Source of the DNA: Elmis aenea
Taxonomy: Eukaryota; Arthropoda; Insecta; Coleoptera; Elmidae
DNA: 64,000 nt
NCBI GenBank assembly: GCA_947652605.1
Contig: OX393576.1
Coordinates: 48,026,966-48,090,965, forward strand
Direction: 5' to 3'
This document shows, one piece after another, positions 11,611-24,336 of the stretch (position 1 is the stretch's first letter; every line of letters starts with the position of its first letter). The translations under genes were made by a program, and so were the position numbers. The notes below the pieces were generated by a model. The model saw nothing but the letters and a program-made list of their open reading frames with translations, was not told where the DNA came from and made no database searches.

Positions 11611-13646
11611 AGCGTTTCAAGGTATTATACAAATATTCATATATTTATATGCATTGTAGGTACATTCTAACACAGTCCGAGAAAAGTGTATATTTTTAAT
11701 GCAATAACTATAAAAATTGTTACGTAAAGACTATATTTATTTATAAGCATTTCAGATTTACATAAATCATTTAGTACGGCTTTAAGTCGAGTCAGTGTTT
11801 TATTGTTTAATGTTTACAGAATTAAAACTTATGTTTTGTTTTAGCAAAATTAATTTCAATGTTAAAGTATTATAAGTATATTGTATATGTATCCAAAGAT
11901 TAATACTAGCTTAATTATTTGGTTTATTTAAAAAAATAATCTTTAATAAACCTCATACCTACTTCTAATTACTATGTGTTTTCTTCGGTTCATTTTGTTG
12001 AATTTTAAACATGACTAAGCCAAACACTCTAAATTTGATATGTTAGAATTTTACAAATTCTCTAGAAAAAAGTGTTAAAATATAAACATCTACAGGAAAT
12101 ATAAGATCTTTATCTGGTTGTTTAGAAAACCTGCTATGGTGCAACTTAAAAAAGAAGTTAAATACCGTTTTTTTTAAATACACAATTTAAATGCTATTTT
12201 ATGTAAAATTTCCTAATTGATTAGAACATAATGAAAATATTTGATAAATATAAGCAAGAAAATTGACCTTATAATGATTTTAAAAACACCCTGTTTATGA
12301 GTTTTAAAAAATAGTTTAATGCAGTATACATTTGTGCTATAATTTTGTTTTTTTAAGGAATAAAAAAACATTTAGTCGTTGTTACTGAATTATTTTAAGT
12401 TTCAAGCTAAATTAATGAAATACCTATCTTTGAGTGTATTTCTATATTTATGTGCCAATATTATTAGTTTTTAGGCGAGAATTGGTTTAAAAACTGTATT
12501 TAAATAAAATTATTTCCCCCAACTTTTTTGAGAAACATTTTAACATAATTGTTTTTCTTATTTGTCGCTATTATAAGGAAATTATTACGCTGTATTCCTG
12601 TTCTCTTTGCATATTTACTGATTGTAATTATTTGATACGATCTAATGTTGTAATATCTAGGAACGTTGTTTCCTTTTGACATTTACGTATTAAAATAAAA
12701 AGAGATGTACACGCAGATGTCAGAAAGCTTCACAACAACTTTACGTTAAGAATATTACCTGTTTTTGTATAAGTTTGTCGTAATGTCTATTACAAGTAGT
12801 TACTTAGAATTATTGAGTTCAAAAACATTGTACATAACTTATTGTTTTTAAATCGCTTTGCTTTTCGTAACACTTACAAAAGTAGATTATGAAACAAATT
12901 CGAGAGATACTAATTATTGGTGGAGTGATTATGATCAGTGACGGTAGCTGTTTTGGATTTTTACTAATAACCCCAAAGGGATCAATATAATTATCATTGT
13001 GCTTTGGAAACATATAAGTTAGTGTTTATTTTTAAATATTTTATTCTTGAGTCAATATTGTCGCGGAATGTTGATGTAAAAGGTCAGAAATCCACGGACA
13101 CTGACTTTCACTACGCGAATTCCTTAGATGTATTTTACAAATGCACTCATTGGAGGAGTTTCATAACCAGCTGTTCAAACGGTTATTAATGACTAGTTGT
13201 GCGCGTTATTTTACAGTGGGTATGTTTACTTATAAAGTACAGCTTAATTACTGGAAACGAATTATTATTAACGTTCTAACATGGTTAAATTAGATTCCAG
13301 CGTTAATTTAGTAAACTATTGTTAAGTGCAGATTTTTGTTATGATATTTAAGCACCCAAGTTGTTAAAAACTAAAAATGTACTAATGAAAGATGCTAACT
13401 AATTAAAGGTTTTTATTACATAATAATATGTTACCGTTAAGCTGTAGATCGTTTCAGTTATTTTTTTAAAGTTTGATTAGTAAATTTGTTGTATGTTATA
13501 CAAAACAAAATCTTGCGACTTCATGAACAATTTAAAAAAATCTTGATTTATTGAAGTAAAAGTGGTAATTGTAATTATACTGCAATAAAAACTATAACAA
13601 TTATATAAATTTAATATAGATAAGTTAAGTATTTGTATATTTTTAT
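11611..13646. other. AT-rich DNA, no gene recognised
   Basis: No coding exon with splice sites, RNA gene or element ends were supported. Frames at 12500-13189 are short and unremarkable. Confidence 0.45.
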
Positions 13647-14100
13647 CAGGGCTCGAAACCGAAAAAAAGTTTGGTTAACGGTTAACCGAAATCGAGAACT
13701 TTATTTTTATAACGGTTTTTGTTGAAAAGCCGGTTTTATTCGTAAAAAAACCGGTTTAGAAAAAAACGGTTAAATTAACCGGTTTTTTAAATTATTTAGA
13801 TCAGGAATGCAAAGTATGAAAAGATATTATTTATAATTTTATAATAAATGTACAATCAAGAGTTCAGTAATGACTTTTGGTAAACTAATCGCATTTACTA
13901 CAGATTTTGTATTTTTCATCGTAATTTTTATTAAAAAAAAGACGTTAAAAAAACGGTTTTTTATTATTTTGGTTAAAGGTTACCGTTTTTTGCCTTTAAA
14001 AATAACGGTTTCGGTTTCGGTTAAAAATCACTTTTTCTGACAAAAAATAACGGTTAACCGGTTTTTCAAACCGGTTTAAAAAAACCGGTTTCATGCCCTG
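13647..14100. mobile_element. hAT MITE filled with AACCGGTT-type motifs, 8-bp TSD
   Basis: The tips are CAGGGCTCGAAACCG and CGGTTTCATGCCCTG. The exact 8-bp duplication ATTTTTAT is at 13639-13646 and 14101-14108. The interior of both ends is packed with variants of ggttaaccg and aaccggtt, for example at 13676-13690, 13728-13790 and 14043-14090, on both strands. Such subterminal motif clusters are typical of transposase-binding arrays in hAT elements (family knowledge). The middle, about 13800-13920, is unrelated AT-rich DNA. There is no coding capacity. Confidence 0.92.
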
Positions 14101-14109
14101 ATTTTTATA

Positions 14110-14170
14110 CAAGGTGTCCCAATTCGAGGTAGAACATAAAATTTATCTTAAAAGCAATGAAGTTTGTTTC
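14110..14170 (+). repeat. Solo tip of a TA-flanked CAGGGTG-type element
   Basis: After TA at 14108-14109 the sequence CAAGGTGTCCCAATTCGAGG matches the style of the other TA-family tips (CARGGTGNNCNAATTCGA). No partner end is found. The tip abuts the TSD of the preceding hAT MITE, so that MITE inserted beside it or within its flank. Confidence 0.4.
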
Positions 14171-14636
14171 ATAAATTGTTTATATTTAAGTAATTTATTG
14201 TTAGTATAAATAAGTTTTACTAAAAGTAACTTTTTTTTGTGTTTCTATTTAAATACAAAACTAATTATAAGACTCCAGTCTTCATATCAGCTGCAGTGCT
14301 ATTTATTCATCTAATTACACTATTTGTTATTTATTTGGATATATAAATACCTAATAGAGATAGGAGTCTATAAACTGGTTTTGCATTTACTTAGACAGGA
14401 AATGCTTAAAAAAAATAGTAATTTTAATAATTTTCATTTATATTATGACGTTAGTTGTACTCAAACAAAGTGACCTAATTTGATGCTTAGTAAAAATCTG
14501 AAAAAAATTACCAAATTCTTCTGATATACGACAATAAGAAAAGGCTAAAAATTGCATTTTTTTGTTTAATTTTCTTTATTTTACAGTGGTCAAAAACTGT
14601 AAACACTTTCTCAAGGCAATTTTTTATTCGGTACAT

Positions 14637-15010
14637 CAGTGATTCTCAAACTTTGGGGCGCGACCTCTAAGGCGACACGACATTATCTAAATGGGGGTGC
14701 AAAGTAAAATGTAAATCGAGAAAAAATTACTTATTAAAACAACGAAAAAACAATAGCATAAAATACATTCTGAACATGACTGTAGTCGCACATATGATGT
14801 TTTAGTGAGCTTCATAATAAGTGTTCGGGTTTTAACGTTTTTTTAAGTTTACATTAGCAAAATAAGGTACTAACAAACGTACACATTTTAAAAGTAATAT
14901 ACACAGTTAAAAGACGGTTGAAAAATTAAACAAACAGAGCGTTTTAGTAGAATAAAACGATTAGAAGGAGGGCGTAATAAAGATTGATACGCAAAGGGGG
15001 GGCTCAATAA
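14637..15010 (+). mobile_element. Truncated hAT element, left end only
   Basis: The tip CAGTGATTCTCAAACTTTGG, followed by a ggcgcgacc block, is the hAT-type terminus CAGTGRTTCTCAAAC (family knowledge). G-runs at 14693 and 14992-15003 may be remnants of its interior. The inverse terminus GTTTGAGAATCACTG is not present downstream, so the right end is lost or beyond recognition and the end given is approximate. Confidence 0.5.
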
Positions 15011-16599
15011 AATTTGATATGGAAATCTTTCATGTTACAGTTCTTTATTTGTGTATTAAAAGTGCAAAAGTAATAGCAAATCTTTTTTTGCAGACAAGTT
15101 TATTACAGTGGCAATATTTTCTGGAATTAAACAAAATTTTGAGTGATTATGGTGATTTTAGTGGAGTTTAACCAAAAATATAAGTAAAATTAATAAACTC
15201 TATGAGATCACACTCTTTTATTTTATCTACAAAAAACTGGTTTGATGCAATAATTGCGTGAAAGAGTAAATAAGTTTATATCAAAGTGCTAATATTTAGG
15301 TAAAATATTGAGAAAAATGTAAACTCTTAATTTTTTTTATTAAGATTAAGTATAAATTTCTTAATCAAACACATACGTACGTGGGTATGGAAACGAAATA
15401 TTTTGAAACATGCATTTCATTAGTGCGAACATCATAATTACTACCTATCTATGAAAACGGTTAATTCTCTTTAATAATCATTCCTCATTATTGCAATAGC
15501 TGTACACGTTACGCAACATAATTTATATGCAATATTCAATGTACTATTACATTTTGATTCAGTAATAGCAAACGATTACACGAAGTTTCCTTATCTTTAT
15601 AAGATGTGAGTTAAATTTGCATCTAATTTTAGTACGTCAAATGAATGGTGGGTATATTATACAGTTTTATAAAAAAAAATATGAATGCAAATAGTAAAAA
15701 TTGTTGTCTCAACCTTGGCATTTTTTGCGTAGGCACTTTTAAAGCTACCTGGATGATTTAGAAATGCAAATTTGAAGGTGATTGTTGACAGACTTAGTAA
15801 CATGGACCACACAGCTTAATTTAAATTACTGTTTTTAAAGTAAGTGGTTTGAACTGATACATAAATGTTTGTTGCTAATTTTAGTTTTAATGAAAATTCC
15901 ACGATATTATAAAATAAACCGGAAAATATGGGAATGTAAGCATAATTAAATTTTACACAAAATAGAGTTTGATTATATTTTAGTGAGGGCCTTGTATAGT
16001 CTATAAATTTAAAGTTGAAATTACAAGCATTTTAAAGAGGCTTCTTCGAGAGACTCAAAGTAGTCGAGTCAGAGATCAATACCACTCCCAAATACCTTTC
16101 TGCAAAGTATCTACATCGCGCACAATAGCAATGTAAGTGAATAATTTATAACTGGAATTCATTCACTCACAATAAAAGGTGTAGCGATAAAGAGTATTTT
16201 AAGGAGTTCCGAGTTTTGTGGAATGATCACAGAATCTAAAGCAGACCTAACATACTCATGCATCTACCGTGTGCTAGAATTGATACAACACTTGTTAATA
16301 AATATGTTATAAATGAGTTTTAAATTAATTGTCAACAAATTCAAAATTTTTGTTTCATGGTTTCTAAGACATCTTGTTTACTTAGATTCATGATAGTTTA
16401 TTTTGCGTTAAGTAATTTAAACCGATTGTAACTGAAATCAGGCTCACCCCCTTTTTTTCTTTAGTTTTAAGCATTATGCGTTTTAATGTACAAGTTTGTT
16501 AAAATTAAACCTTGAGCAGAGTATATTTGCTTTTGACAAATTGAGTTTTATCGCACTTACATTGTTTAAAATCTATTTATTTAGAACAAATCCTAAAAA
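15011..16599. other. AT-rich DNA, no gene recognised
   Basis: The segment 16030-16140 is less AT-rich and ends in a consensus-like donor (caat|gtaagtg), but no open frame with an acceptor makes it a credible exon. Nothing else is recognised. Confidence 0.35.
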
Positions 16600-17423
16600 A
16601 TTGGAAGAAAAGTGCCAAGCTATGGGTGATGAAAGCTGGGTGATGAAGCTATCGGAGATGAAAAGATATATAGCTTGCATTTTTCTAATCACTGAGTAAG
16701 ATGAGTAAGATGAGATATATAAAGAATACATACTATGTAAGCTCAATGAAGAATATAATAAGTGGGGGCTGACAGTTAATACATCTAGTTCTTATCTGGT
16801 AGTTGAAGAAACGGTACAACATTTACAGGTGATGGACACAGAAATTAAAAACACAAGTAAGACACTTAGGAGTAAAACTATCAGATGACGGCAGCAATGA
16901 ACAAGAAATATGTAGTAGAATTGCATTAAGTCGCGACCGTATCGCGACTACATGGTATACTCTGGAATAGGAGCATAACTGGAAACACAAAAATAAGAAT
17001 GTATAAGACTATTGTAGAAAGTATTGCTATTTATGGATCCGAGCTATGCATAATTAATAAAAAGGACTCTTCTAAAATACAGGCGATGGAAATGAACTAT
17101 TGGGAAGAAGTTGCAGACAGACTTAGGAATGATAGGGTAAAAATACTGAAATTGGAGAAAAAATGGGGACATATTGATATAATAGAGATCATTAGAGCCA
17201 AACGATTAAATTGTTACGGACATGCCCGGAGAATGGATGAAACACGAGGGCCAAGTAAAATATTAAAGTGGCATCCACCAAATTGTAGAAAGAAAGAAAG
17301 ACCAAGAAGAACATGGAAAAATAAAGTGGAAAAAGCAATGGAAAGTAAAAACCTCACAACAGATGACTGGATGGACCGCAAGAAATGGAAACTAGGCTAC
17401 GAAAAACGGCAATTGCTGCAATA
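16600..17423 (+). pseudogene. Non-LTR retrotransposon (LINE) reverse-transcriptase C-terminal remnant, copy 1
   Basis: This is the 3' end of a LINE ORF2. At 16648-16690 one frame reads AIGDEKIYSLHF, just upstream of the catalytic FADD box, which is destroyed here. From 16742, KLNEEYNKWGLTVNTS is the thumb-side region. From 16999, an open 141-codon frame contains ESIAIYGSE, QAMEMNYW, NCYGHARRM and RRTWKNKVEKAM, and ends at the stop at 17421-17423. Order and motifs match the tail of the insect non-LTR endonuclease/reverse-transcriptase proteins often labelled craniofacial-development-protein-2-like. Frameshifts and stops upstream make it dead. A second copy lies at 46823-47660 (minus). Confidence 0.88.
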
Positions 17424-18391
17424 AGTTCGCATCTCTGTATAAGTGTCATAAAGACAAGTTAACCACATTATCTTAAATTTATATGTGAACGAATGTGGAG
17501 AAATTTAAGTCAAATTTAAATAACACATGTTTAAAAATCAATAAAAAATAATAAGACAAGAATTTATTACCGAAGAAAGTTGCTTGCTATTGTTGGTTAT
17601 TGCTACTGAAAAGTGTATAAAAAGTTTCTAGACCGTCGTCTTTTTATGATTTTTTGTCTTTCTTGTTAAATAAATGCGTTGGATGATGATGCTTGGATGA
17701 ATGGAGTCAATAAGTTACAATGATCGTGGAAATTTTTCTGTATCAGTTATACCTCCAGGGCATCTCGTGGAGCTGCACGATGAATCTCAATTTATGACTT
17801 TGATGCAGTAACAGTGATACAATTTCCTGCAAAGTGCAATTTGCATAGTTAAAGCTGTGATTCGACACATACATCATACATCGCTACACGCATCCGCACG
17901 TACGGTCCGTTTAACATTTAGACATCATAATGAATCACTGATGATGATGGGTCACACCCGTTAAGACCGAATGACCGAACGAATAGAAAATAGTTTATAC
18001 ACAAGTTTATTAGCATTTTCTAGATCGAGAAACAAGTTCTGCCTTACATTCTTGAAGTGCTTTCGAAGCCTTTCATTAATTGTAGAGTTTTGTCTTTATT
18101 TGTTTCGTTTAAAAACGTAAATACCTAATTTGATAACGAAACATATTTATTAAATTCATACATTTAATTAATTATTAGGTCATTAATAAGATGTATATAT
18201 TTTGAAAATATTTAAAGTTCTAAGTGGACAAGATCCTAAATTAAATTATTTGTATTTTAATAACTTCTAAACGTATATGAAAGATAAGGAATAAAACACA
18301 AAATGTTCCAAAAACCATCATCATATCGACTATTTCGGGTTCTTTTTGAATTATAATCTTATATGTAAATTAACTGTGAAGAAAAGTTATA
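17424..18391. other. LINE 3' flank and mixed-composition DNA
   Basis: The first part may be the LINE 3' UTR; no poly(A) tail is clear. The block 17690-17960 is richer in G+C than its surroundings and holds tgatgatga/catcatca repeats. It lacks an open frame or a matching pair of element ends, so I leave it unexplained. Confidence 0.3.
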
Positions 18392-18540
18392 CAGGGTTGA
18401 CCAAAAGTCAGGAAAGAGCGCTTGGTTTTAACACCAAGTTGTACCAAAGTGTTACACCAACATTTTTCGTAAGCTGTTAGTTAAGTTTTGGTGCTTCAAG
18501 TTTTATCTGCTAACCATGCAAAACTGACACGCGAACTTTT
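18392..18540 (+). repeat. Solo tip of a TA-flanked CAGGGTT element
   Basis: After TA at 18390-18391 the sequence CAGGGTTGACCAAAAGTCAG has the layout of the TA-family tips. No inverse partner is found within several kilobases; the inner limit is arbitrary. Confidence 0.35.
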
Positions 18541-20657
18541 TTTTTTTTAAATAGCAATCTACATTTCTTGACGATGTGATTGATAGAGTTTTGTTACCTC
18601 CTTTTAAGTATATATTTTTTTGTATTAGGTATATAAAAACAATTAAAAAAATTAATTATTTCGTGGGTTAAAGTTAAAAGTGTAATTTAGACACTTCAAA
18701 TTTAAATTAACATCTTCCAGAATTGAACAAACAAAAACTGTAAAAATCAAAATTGTAATAATTATTGACAAAAAATGATTGTCACATGGATAAATTGACT
18801 TGTATGTTTTTATTTAATTTTTGGCTAAAATTTTTTGTCGTTTGAAAAGATAAAAAAGTCATTTAAGTTAAGTGCGAAAATTAAGTTACTTTTTAAAACA
18901 AAATGACGATCAGATGTTAGTTTCAAATGTTAAACTGAAAAAATGGAAGTACGTTAAAATATAGTTAATAATTTACCAAACAATTCTTATGTAATACTTT
19001 TTTTTATAAAAATTATTTTAACATTTATAGGAGTGATTCCAAAATTTTTACAGAGAATGTTTTCAAAATTTTTACGTACTTTTAGTCAAAATCAGATAAT
19101 TAAATGTTTTTAATTTTTCTGAGCATGTTGATATTTTAAACTAATATTAAAGGATTTAAATTGACAGTTCAATCAAGTAATATTGGAATTTATGAGGAAA
19201 GCAATTTGTGTCCATAAATCAAAGTTAAAAAGGTTTAAAAACCAAATAACGTAGCTTATTAGAATCAACTTTCAAAACCAAAAATGCTGTTATTGACGCA
19301 TAGATTGATTCTTTATTTGGAAAATTTTAGTAATATGCGTTACAATATTACAATGTTTACAAAATCTACAAACCGTAATATTCATCAGGTGATTTTGACC
19401 TAAACAAACCAGTTTAATACGAAAAAAAAAGTTGGTAACATACTTTTTTAAATCCATCAAAGTTTTGGTTACATTTTTTGTCACTATTTATTTTTTTTGG
19501 GTATTTTAAAATAAAGCATAGGAACATATGAAGCGATTTGTTACTAATAATTTTTTTCGTCTTTATAACAGCTTTAAGATTTTTTATAGAACTATCTTAT
19601 TATCAGATATTTTTGTAGGGAAATGGGAAGTATAGACCTGTAAAAACAATATAATTTTACAATTATTTTGTTAGGTTCTTTAACTTTATCTCTTTTTTTA
19701 AAGTAAAATTTCAAAGCTAGCGACAAAAAATGTAGTAAGTAGAATAAGCGCAACGAATACATCTCGCAAATTTAATTAAGATGATTCAGCCTAACCTTTA
19801 GCTGTACCGTTAATAAGTACGGTTATGTTCGTCAGCAATGGTGTTAATAAAAGAATGGCAATGTAATACCAGCAATTCACCTAAAGATGTATCATAAGCG
19901 CGCTTCTGATTGCATATTTACTTTTTGAAGATTACAAGCTATGATCATCACATGATGGAACCGAGATTTAAAACAAAGGAGATGCGTTATTCAGATTTAG
20001 TTCTAAAAATAAAAACCTGTTGTGTTGTAGGTAAAATAAGTAGGTTAGATGACTGTAAAAGAATTTTATCATAGGAATTTTTATTGAAATGATACTTGTT
20101 TCTGAGTTAAAATACGTTGTTTATATTATAATTTTCAGGAGCGTATCTAAGTGGGTCGTGGTGAATGTTGAGGCGCCACCCTTAAACGATATTTTTTCTC
20201 AAAGAAAAAAAAACATCGTAAACTAAGAAAGACATGTAAAAATAGATTTTAATATAATTTTTTCTTTCATTTTTTGTAAAACTTGGTATGTATTACTAGT
20301 TGGCCGTTACTTTTAGTAGGTACTCTGCTTTGATAGTTGTGATAAATACAAGGAATATTTTAAGATGTTAATCGTCCAAAACATATTTTTACTTACTAAA
20401 AAAATCACAAATGCGCGACTCTTAAAATTGATTGCAATTTCTGTATTTATTGCTCGGTATTATAACTATTATTTAAATTAATTCCCGATCAGTTAAAACA
20501 CCTAAATTTCTTTAACAAGCATTAAAAAATACTAATGATTAGTCGTTGAGTATTGGATGTGATATGTAAAACTTGTAATTTTTTTTTTAAAAATGTAAGT
20601 CATTTAAAAACTTGTTTAACATGACTAGCGGTAAAATATTGCATTTTTTACGATGTG
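18541..20657. other. AT-rich DNA with one hAT-like tip
   Basis: At 20138 the sequence CAGGAGCGTATCTAAGTGGG resembles a hAT left tip (CAGTGGCGTATCTAA, compare 11114) with G/C-rich sequence following, but the other end is missing. The remainder shows no coding exon or RNA gene. Confidence 0.35.
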
Positions 20658-20659
20658 TA

Positions 20660-21858
20660 CAGGGTGGGCAAATTTCGATATTTTCATAGGGAATCTCGAT
20701 AACTATAAGAGGTATCAAAAAACGGACCGCGCATCTTCGATCTCTTTTTTCGAGAAAAAGTAAAAGTTGAAAACTAAAATTGGTTATAGTCTTTTGTTTT
20801 CGAGTTATCGCCGATAACTCGATTTTTCGACTTTTCGTTTTACGACTATATTTCGCTTGTTTATGAAAATAAACAAAAATAATTTTGACGTTCTACAGGC
20901 ACTTTTTTGATAAGAATGCAGTGGCGTAGACTATTTTTCAAAAAAGATTCCGAAATCCGAGTTGTGACATAAAGTTGTATTTTTTTTAAATAGAACCCAT
21001 AGTTGGCCATGACTTATTTAAATTCCTTATTTTTTTGTCATTCCAAATATATAAGGGTTGATGTATTTATTTTCAATAATACGCAAGTTACGAAGGTTTT
21101 TTAGTTTTTTTTTTAAACAAAATTATAGTAGGCTTTGAAAACAAAAACAAAACAAGGTGTAAAACCTTTTTAAACTTATTTGGTACAAGTTACCAAGGTT
21201 TTTAAATTTGTTGTTTAGATAAACATTACAAATATTTGAACATAAGATAAACTACAATAAACTACATTACTGCAGATTCCGACTTTATCGTTGTTTCCTT
21301 ATTTTTATATATTTATAATGTTTATCACAACAACAAATTACAATACCTTCGTAACTTGTACCAAATGAGTTTTAAAAGGTTTTACACCTTGTTTTGTTTT
21401 TGTTTTCACAGCCTACTATAATTTTGTTAAAAAAAAAAAACTAAAAAACCTTCGTAACTTGCGTATTATTGAAAATAAATACATCAACCCTTATATATTT
21501 GGAATGAAAAAAAAATAAGGAATTTAAGTAAGTCATAGCCAACTATGGGTTCTATTTAAAAAAATACAACTTTATGTCACAACTCGGATTTCGGAATCTT
21601 TTTTGAAAAATAGTCTACGCCACTACATTCTTATCAAAAAAGTGCCTGTAGAACGTCAAAATTATTTTTGTTTATTTTCATAAACAAATGAGATATGGTC
21701 ATATCGGCGATAACTCGAAAACAAAAGACGATAACCAGTTTTAGTTTTCACCATTAACTTTTTCTCGAAAAAAGAGATCGAGGATGCGCGGTCCGTTTTT
21801 TGATACCTCTTATAGTTACCGAGATTCCCTATGAAAACATCGAAATTTGCCCACCCTG
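20660..21858. mobile_element. Large TA-flanked foldback element (family B)
   Basis: A 1199-bp near-palindrome. Left tip after TA (20658-20659): CAGGGTGGGCAAATTTCGAT. Right end: TTTGCCCACCCTG before TA at 21859-21860. The outer segments (20660-20966 and 21576-21858) are specific to this family and include 'tcgagttatcg' and 'cgcgcatcttcgatctc'. They also carry an inverted pair CAGTGGCGTAGAC (20919) and GTCTACGCCACTA (ending 21625) that resembles hAT termini. The core, about 20967-21575, is closely related to that of the family A foldback at 4183-4762, including its loop read on the other strand. The 67-codon frame at 21662-21865 is arm sequence. Confidence 0.85.
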
Positions 21859-21860
21859 TA

Positions 21861-22475
21861 CACATTCAGCGTTCATGTTAACCAAATTTTGATTTTTGTT
21901 TTGTATGGAACTGTGTTTTATTATTATGTACTTAAGCTAAAAATGTTTGTGTGGTGTTGAATAATCTAAATAACTTATAGAGATGTACTTCAAAGTCATT
22001 CAACAGCCATATAAATTTAAAATTTACAGTATTACAGTGTGTTAAATGTGGCGAAAAGTCTTAAATGGGTTATACTTTTCTTACTTCATTGAGGTGGAAA
22101 TATTTACACCTTCATTTTTAAAATTCTATGAATGACCTAACACAAATACTATGCTCTTAAATCATTAAAACTGTAATGGATACAGATACAGATATCGTTA
22201 GTCATTTATTTATTTCATAAGTTAAAGATTACATCACCTAGTTTCGTATTTGGAGGTTAAACCCAACATTATTTACTTTTATCCATCTAAAAATGTCCTT
22301 TAGAAACGACCTGTGGGTATTCAATACAATAAATAGCTAACTTCTATAAGATCATTAATCTTTGTATAGTTAACTTCATCATTTTTTAAAGAATAACCAA
22401 GTTATGTAGTAATTTATAGTTTAAATACCTAAAATGGCAATAACGTCAATAAAGAAAAAGTTAAATTACACTTAC
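21861..22475 (-). other. Candidate intron sequence
   Basis: No coding or repeat feature is recognised. If the 31-bp candidate exon next to it is real, this is the start of the following minus-strand intron, beginning with the donor gtaagtg (reverse complement of 22469-22475). Confidence 0.3.
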
Positions 22476-22506
22476 CATTTGGGCATGTAAATAAATTATT
22501 TGATTC
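22476..22506 (-). CDS. Candidate 31-bp microexon of a secreted-protein gene
   Basis: On the minus strand a T-run and gtgttgcag acceptor (ending 22507) precedes 31 bases that end at the strong donor G|gtaagtg (22475 down). Read in phase 0 it encodes ESNNLFTCPN plus the first base of a glycine codon. The candidate exon at 36665-36737 on the same strand ends in phase 0, so the two join without a frame break. A short Phe-x-Cys-Pro-Asn-Gly segment after a signal peptide would suit the start of an extracellular cysteine-rich domain such as chitin-binding peritrophin-A or LDLa; this is only a guess. No convincing following exon was found between 1 and 22475. A chance occurrence is possible for so short an exon. 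Confidence 0.4.
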
Positions 22507-22510
22507 CTGC

Positions 22511-23194
22511 AACACAAAAAAAAAGAAATTAATAAAAAGCAATTATTTAAAAAGTTATTATTTCTATAAATAATATTGTGATTGCTTAAAAAATACCGAC
22601 AATTACTAGAGACATTTTTAATGTTATTTTATTGCTGTTCTGTGGTGCACTAAATAATAGTAAAAGACAAACAAATTGTATTTTTACCACAAAACAGTAA
22701 TAACAACTAATAAAAATGAGCCAACACTAATTACTTAATAATGTAAAAGTCTAATTAACATTTGGTTTAATTTCATCACGAAAAGCTGCCTCGCTAAATA
22801 CATTTGTACTACATAACACTTTTTAACAGATCTATCAAGATTATGAACCTACAGTTAAAATTTACATAAAAATAACTTGTAGTAGTGCAAGATCGTATAT
22901 CAAGTTTTTTTAAAACATTTTTGTTTTAAACTTAATTGCTTAAATAGATTTTTCGTAACCGATTTAATATTATTTACAACTTTTGTTCTCGATTTATAAT
23001 AATTTTTAAATGTCAGCTAGTGTTTGCGTAATAGAAAGAAGCATTGTTAACCAAACGGCGTCTTAAGTGTTTTATAAAAATCACGTCTGTGACCTCACGT
23101 TTTAGTTTAATTTCGATTATGTCGGTATAATATTAAAAAGTGACAGTTAAAGTAGTTTGAACTTTAAGGGATGAACATACCTAATAGATATGTT
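22511..23194. other. AT-rich DNA, no gene recognised
   Basis: Nothing is supported apart from the acceptor region of the candidate microexon at its left end. Confidence 0.4.
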
Positions 23195-23649
23195 AGGTTT
23201 GTTCCAGCAGACCAAAATTTACTAGATCATGGACTAATACATGAATTGGTTAATGCACACGCATCAACTATGGACTAATAAATATCTCCAGTAGCATAAA
23301 ATATTGGGCCAACATTGGCTAAAAATTGATATTCAATAGTGGGAAAATATAGGGATGTCAAAATTTTTTAATATTGGTGAAATATTTTAAATTAATATTA
23401 ATCCAATAACATTTTTTTATAAAGGATCAATATTATTAAATAATATTAGATTAATATACCTTATCGATATTGGTGAAATGTATACAATACACAATTAAAA
23501 ATATATTCAACCAATATTATTCACCCTGATTGGTACAATGTTATAAATATGCATAAATCTCCTTCATATGTTTTTATGGTTTAGAAATGTTAATATCCAA
23601 TAATAGTCCAATAAGGCTCTATAAATGGTTTATTCAAACTAAAAATATA

Positions 23650-24336
23650 AAAAAATTACAGAAAACCAAGCATAATTTTCTTACAAGTCTGTATTTGGCC
23701 GACAATTTCATGCCATAAGCATAAGCCATAACTGTAATACTTCGAGACTAATCTGAAAGTTTTCCAACAACAACTAGAAGCATGATAATATCTTCCTTCC
23801 ACTTGATAAGTGTTTTTCACTATTGATATCCGACTAAACCACATTTCGATGTCCGGCTCAGGACTTCCATCGAAATTTGGTATAAAAGCCGCCACTTTTT
23901 TTTTCAAATCTTAAACTACACTTTCAATGGATAATTGGCGCCATTTCTGACATCCCCTATGCAAAATAATTCCGTAATAACCCTAGTAATTCATAATATA
24001 AGCGCGGAAACTAATGATCCTCCAGCTCCTGATATTGATGCAGACGACAACAGCAGCCAAAGTAGCGATAATGAAGAATTTCTAAGATTGACATGTGTTG
24101 TTTATGCAAACAAACGCCTCATTATTGGCAACGGGGCAAGTGCCAAGGGCGCAAGAGATGGCGCTGAAAATCCCTCTTACAGATAATGACAAATTTATTT
24201 ATGTTGTTAAATATAATACTTGCAATAAAAATTATTTTATTTTTCTCTTTCTAATTTGTTTTGTTTACCGGGGCGGCGAAACTGTACGTTAGCACGCGGG
24301 CGGCACTGGACATGCTAATGCTTTCGTGTTCACTCA
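23650..24336 (-). pseudogene. Decayed Gag-like reading frame inside the 23286-25023 element
   Basis: On the minus strand a possible start at 24334-24336 gives MSEHESISMSSAAR and then decays. From 23907 a frame reads AAFIPNFDGSPEPDIEMWFS, RISIVKNTYQVE, then after a frameshift DIIMLLVVVGKLSD, an in-frame stop and AYGMKLS. The pattern of a 'F-D-G ... hydrophobic-W ... hydrophobic-L ... KL' helix block resembles the Gag-like capsid segment seen in many insect retroelements and in some transposon-captured genes. This is a resemblance judged by eye, not an alignment. The plus-strand 83-codon frame at 23935-24186 overlaps it and is probably a shadow. Confidence 0.35.

Noticed and set aside
17740..17830. 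Minus-strand candidate exon after 'ctttgcag' that could follow the 22476-22506 exon
   Set aside because: The acceptor lacks a pyrimidine tract, the frame that would fit hits a stop after a dozen codons, and the donor is weak.
20919..21625. A hAT element nested in the 20660-21858 foldback (CAGTGGCGTAGAC ... GTCTACGCCACTA)
   Set aside because: The flanks are inverse, not direct, repeats because they belong to the foldback arms, so there is no target duplication to support a separate insertion.
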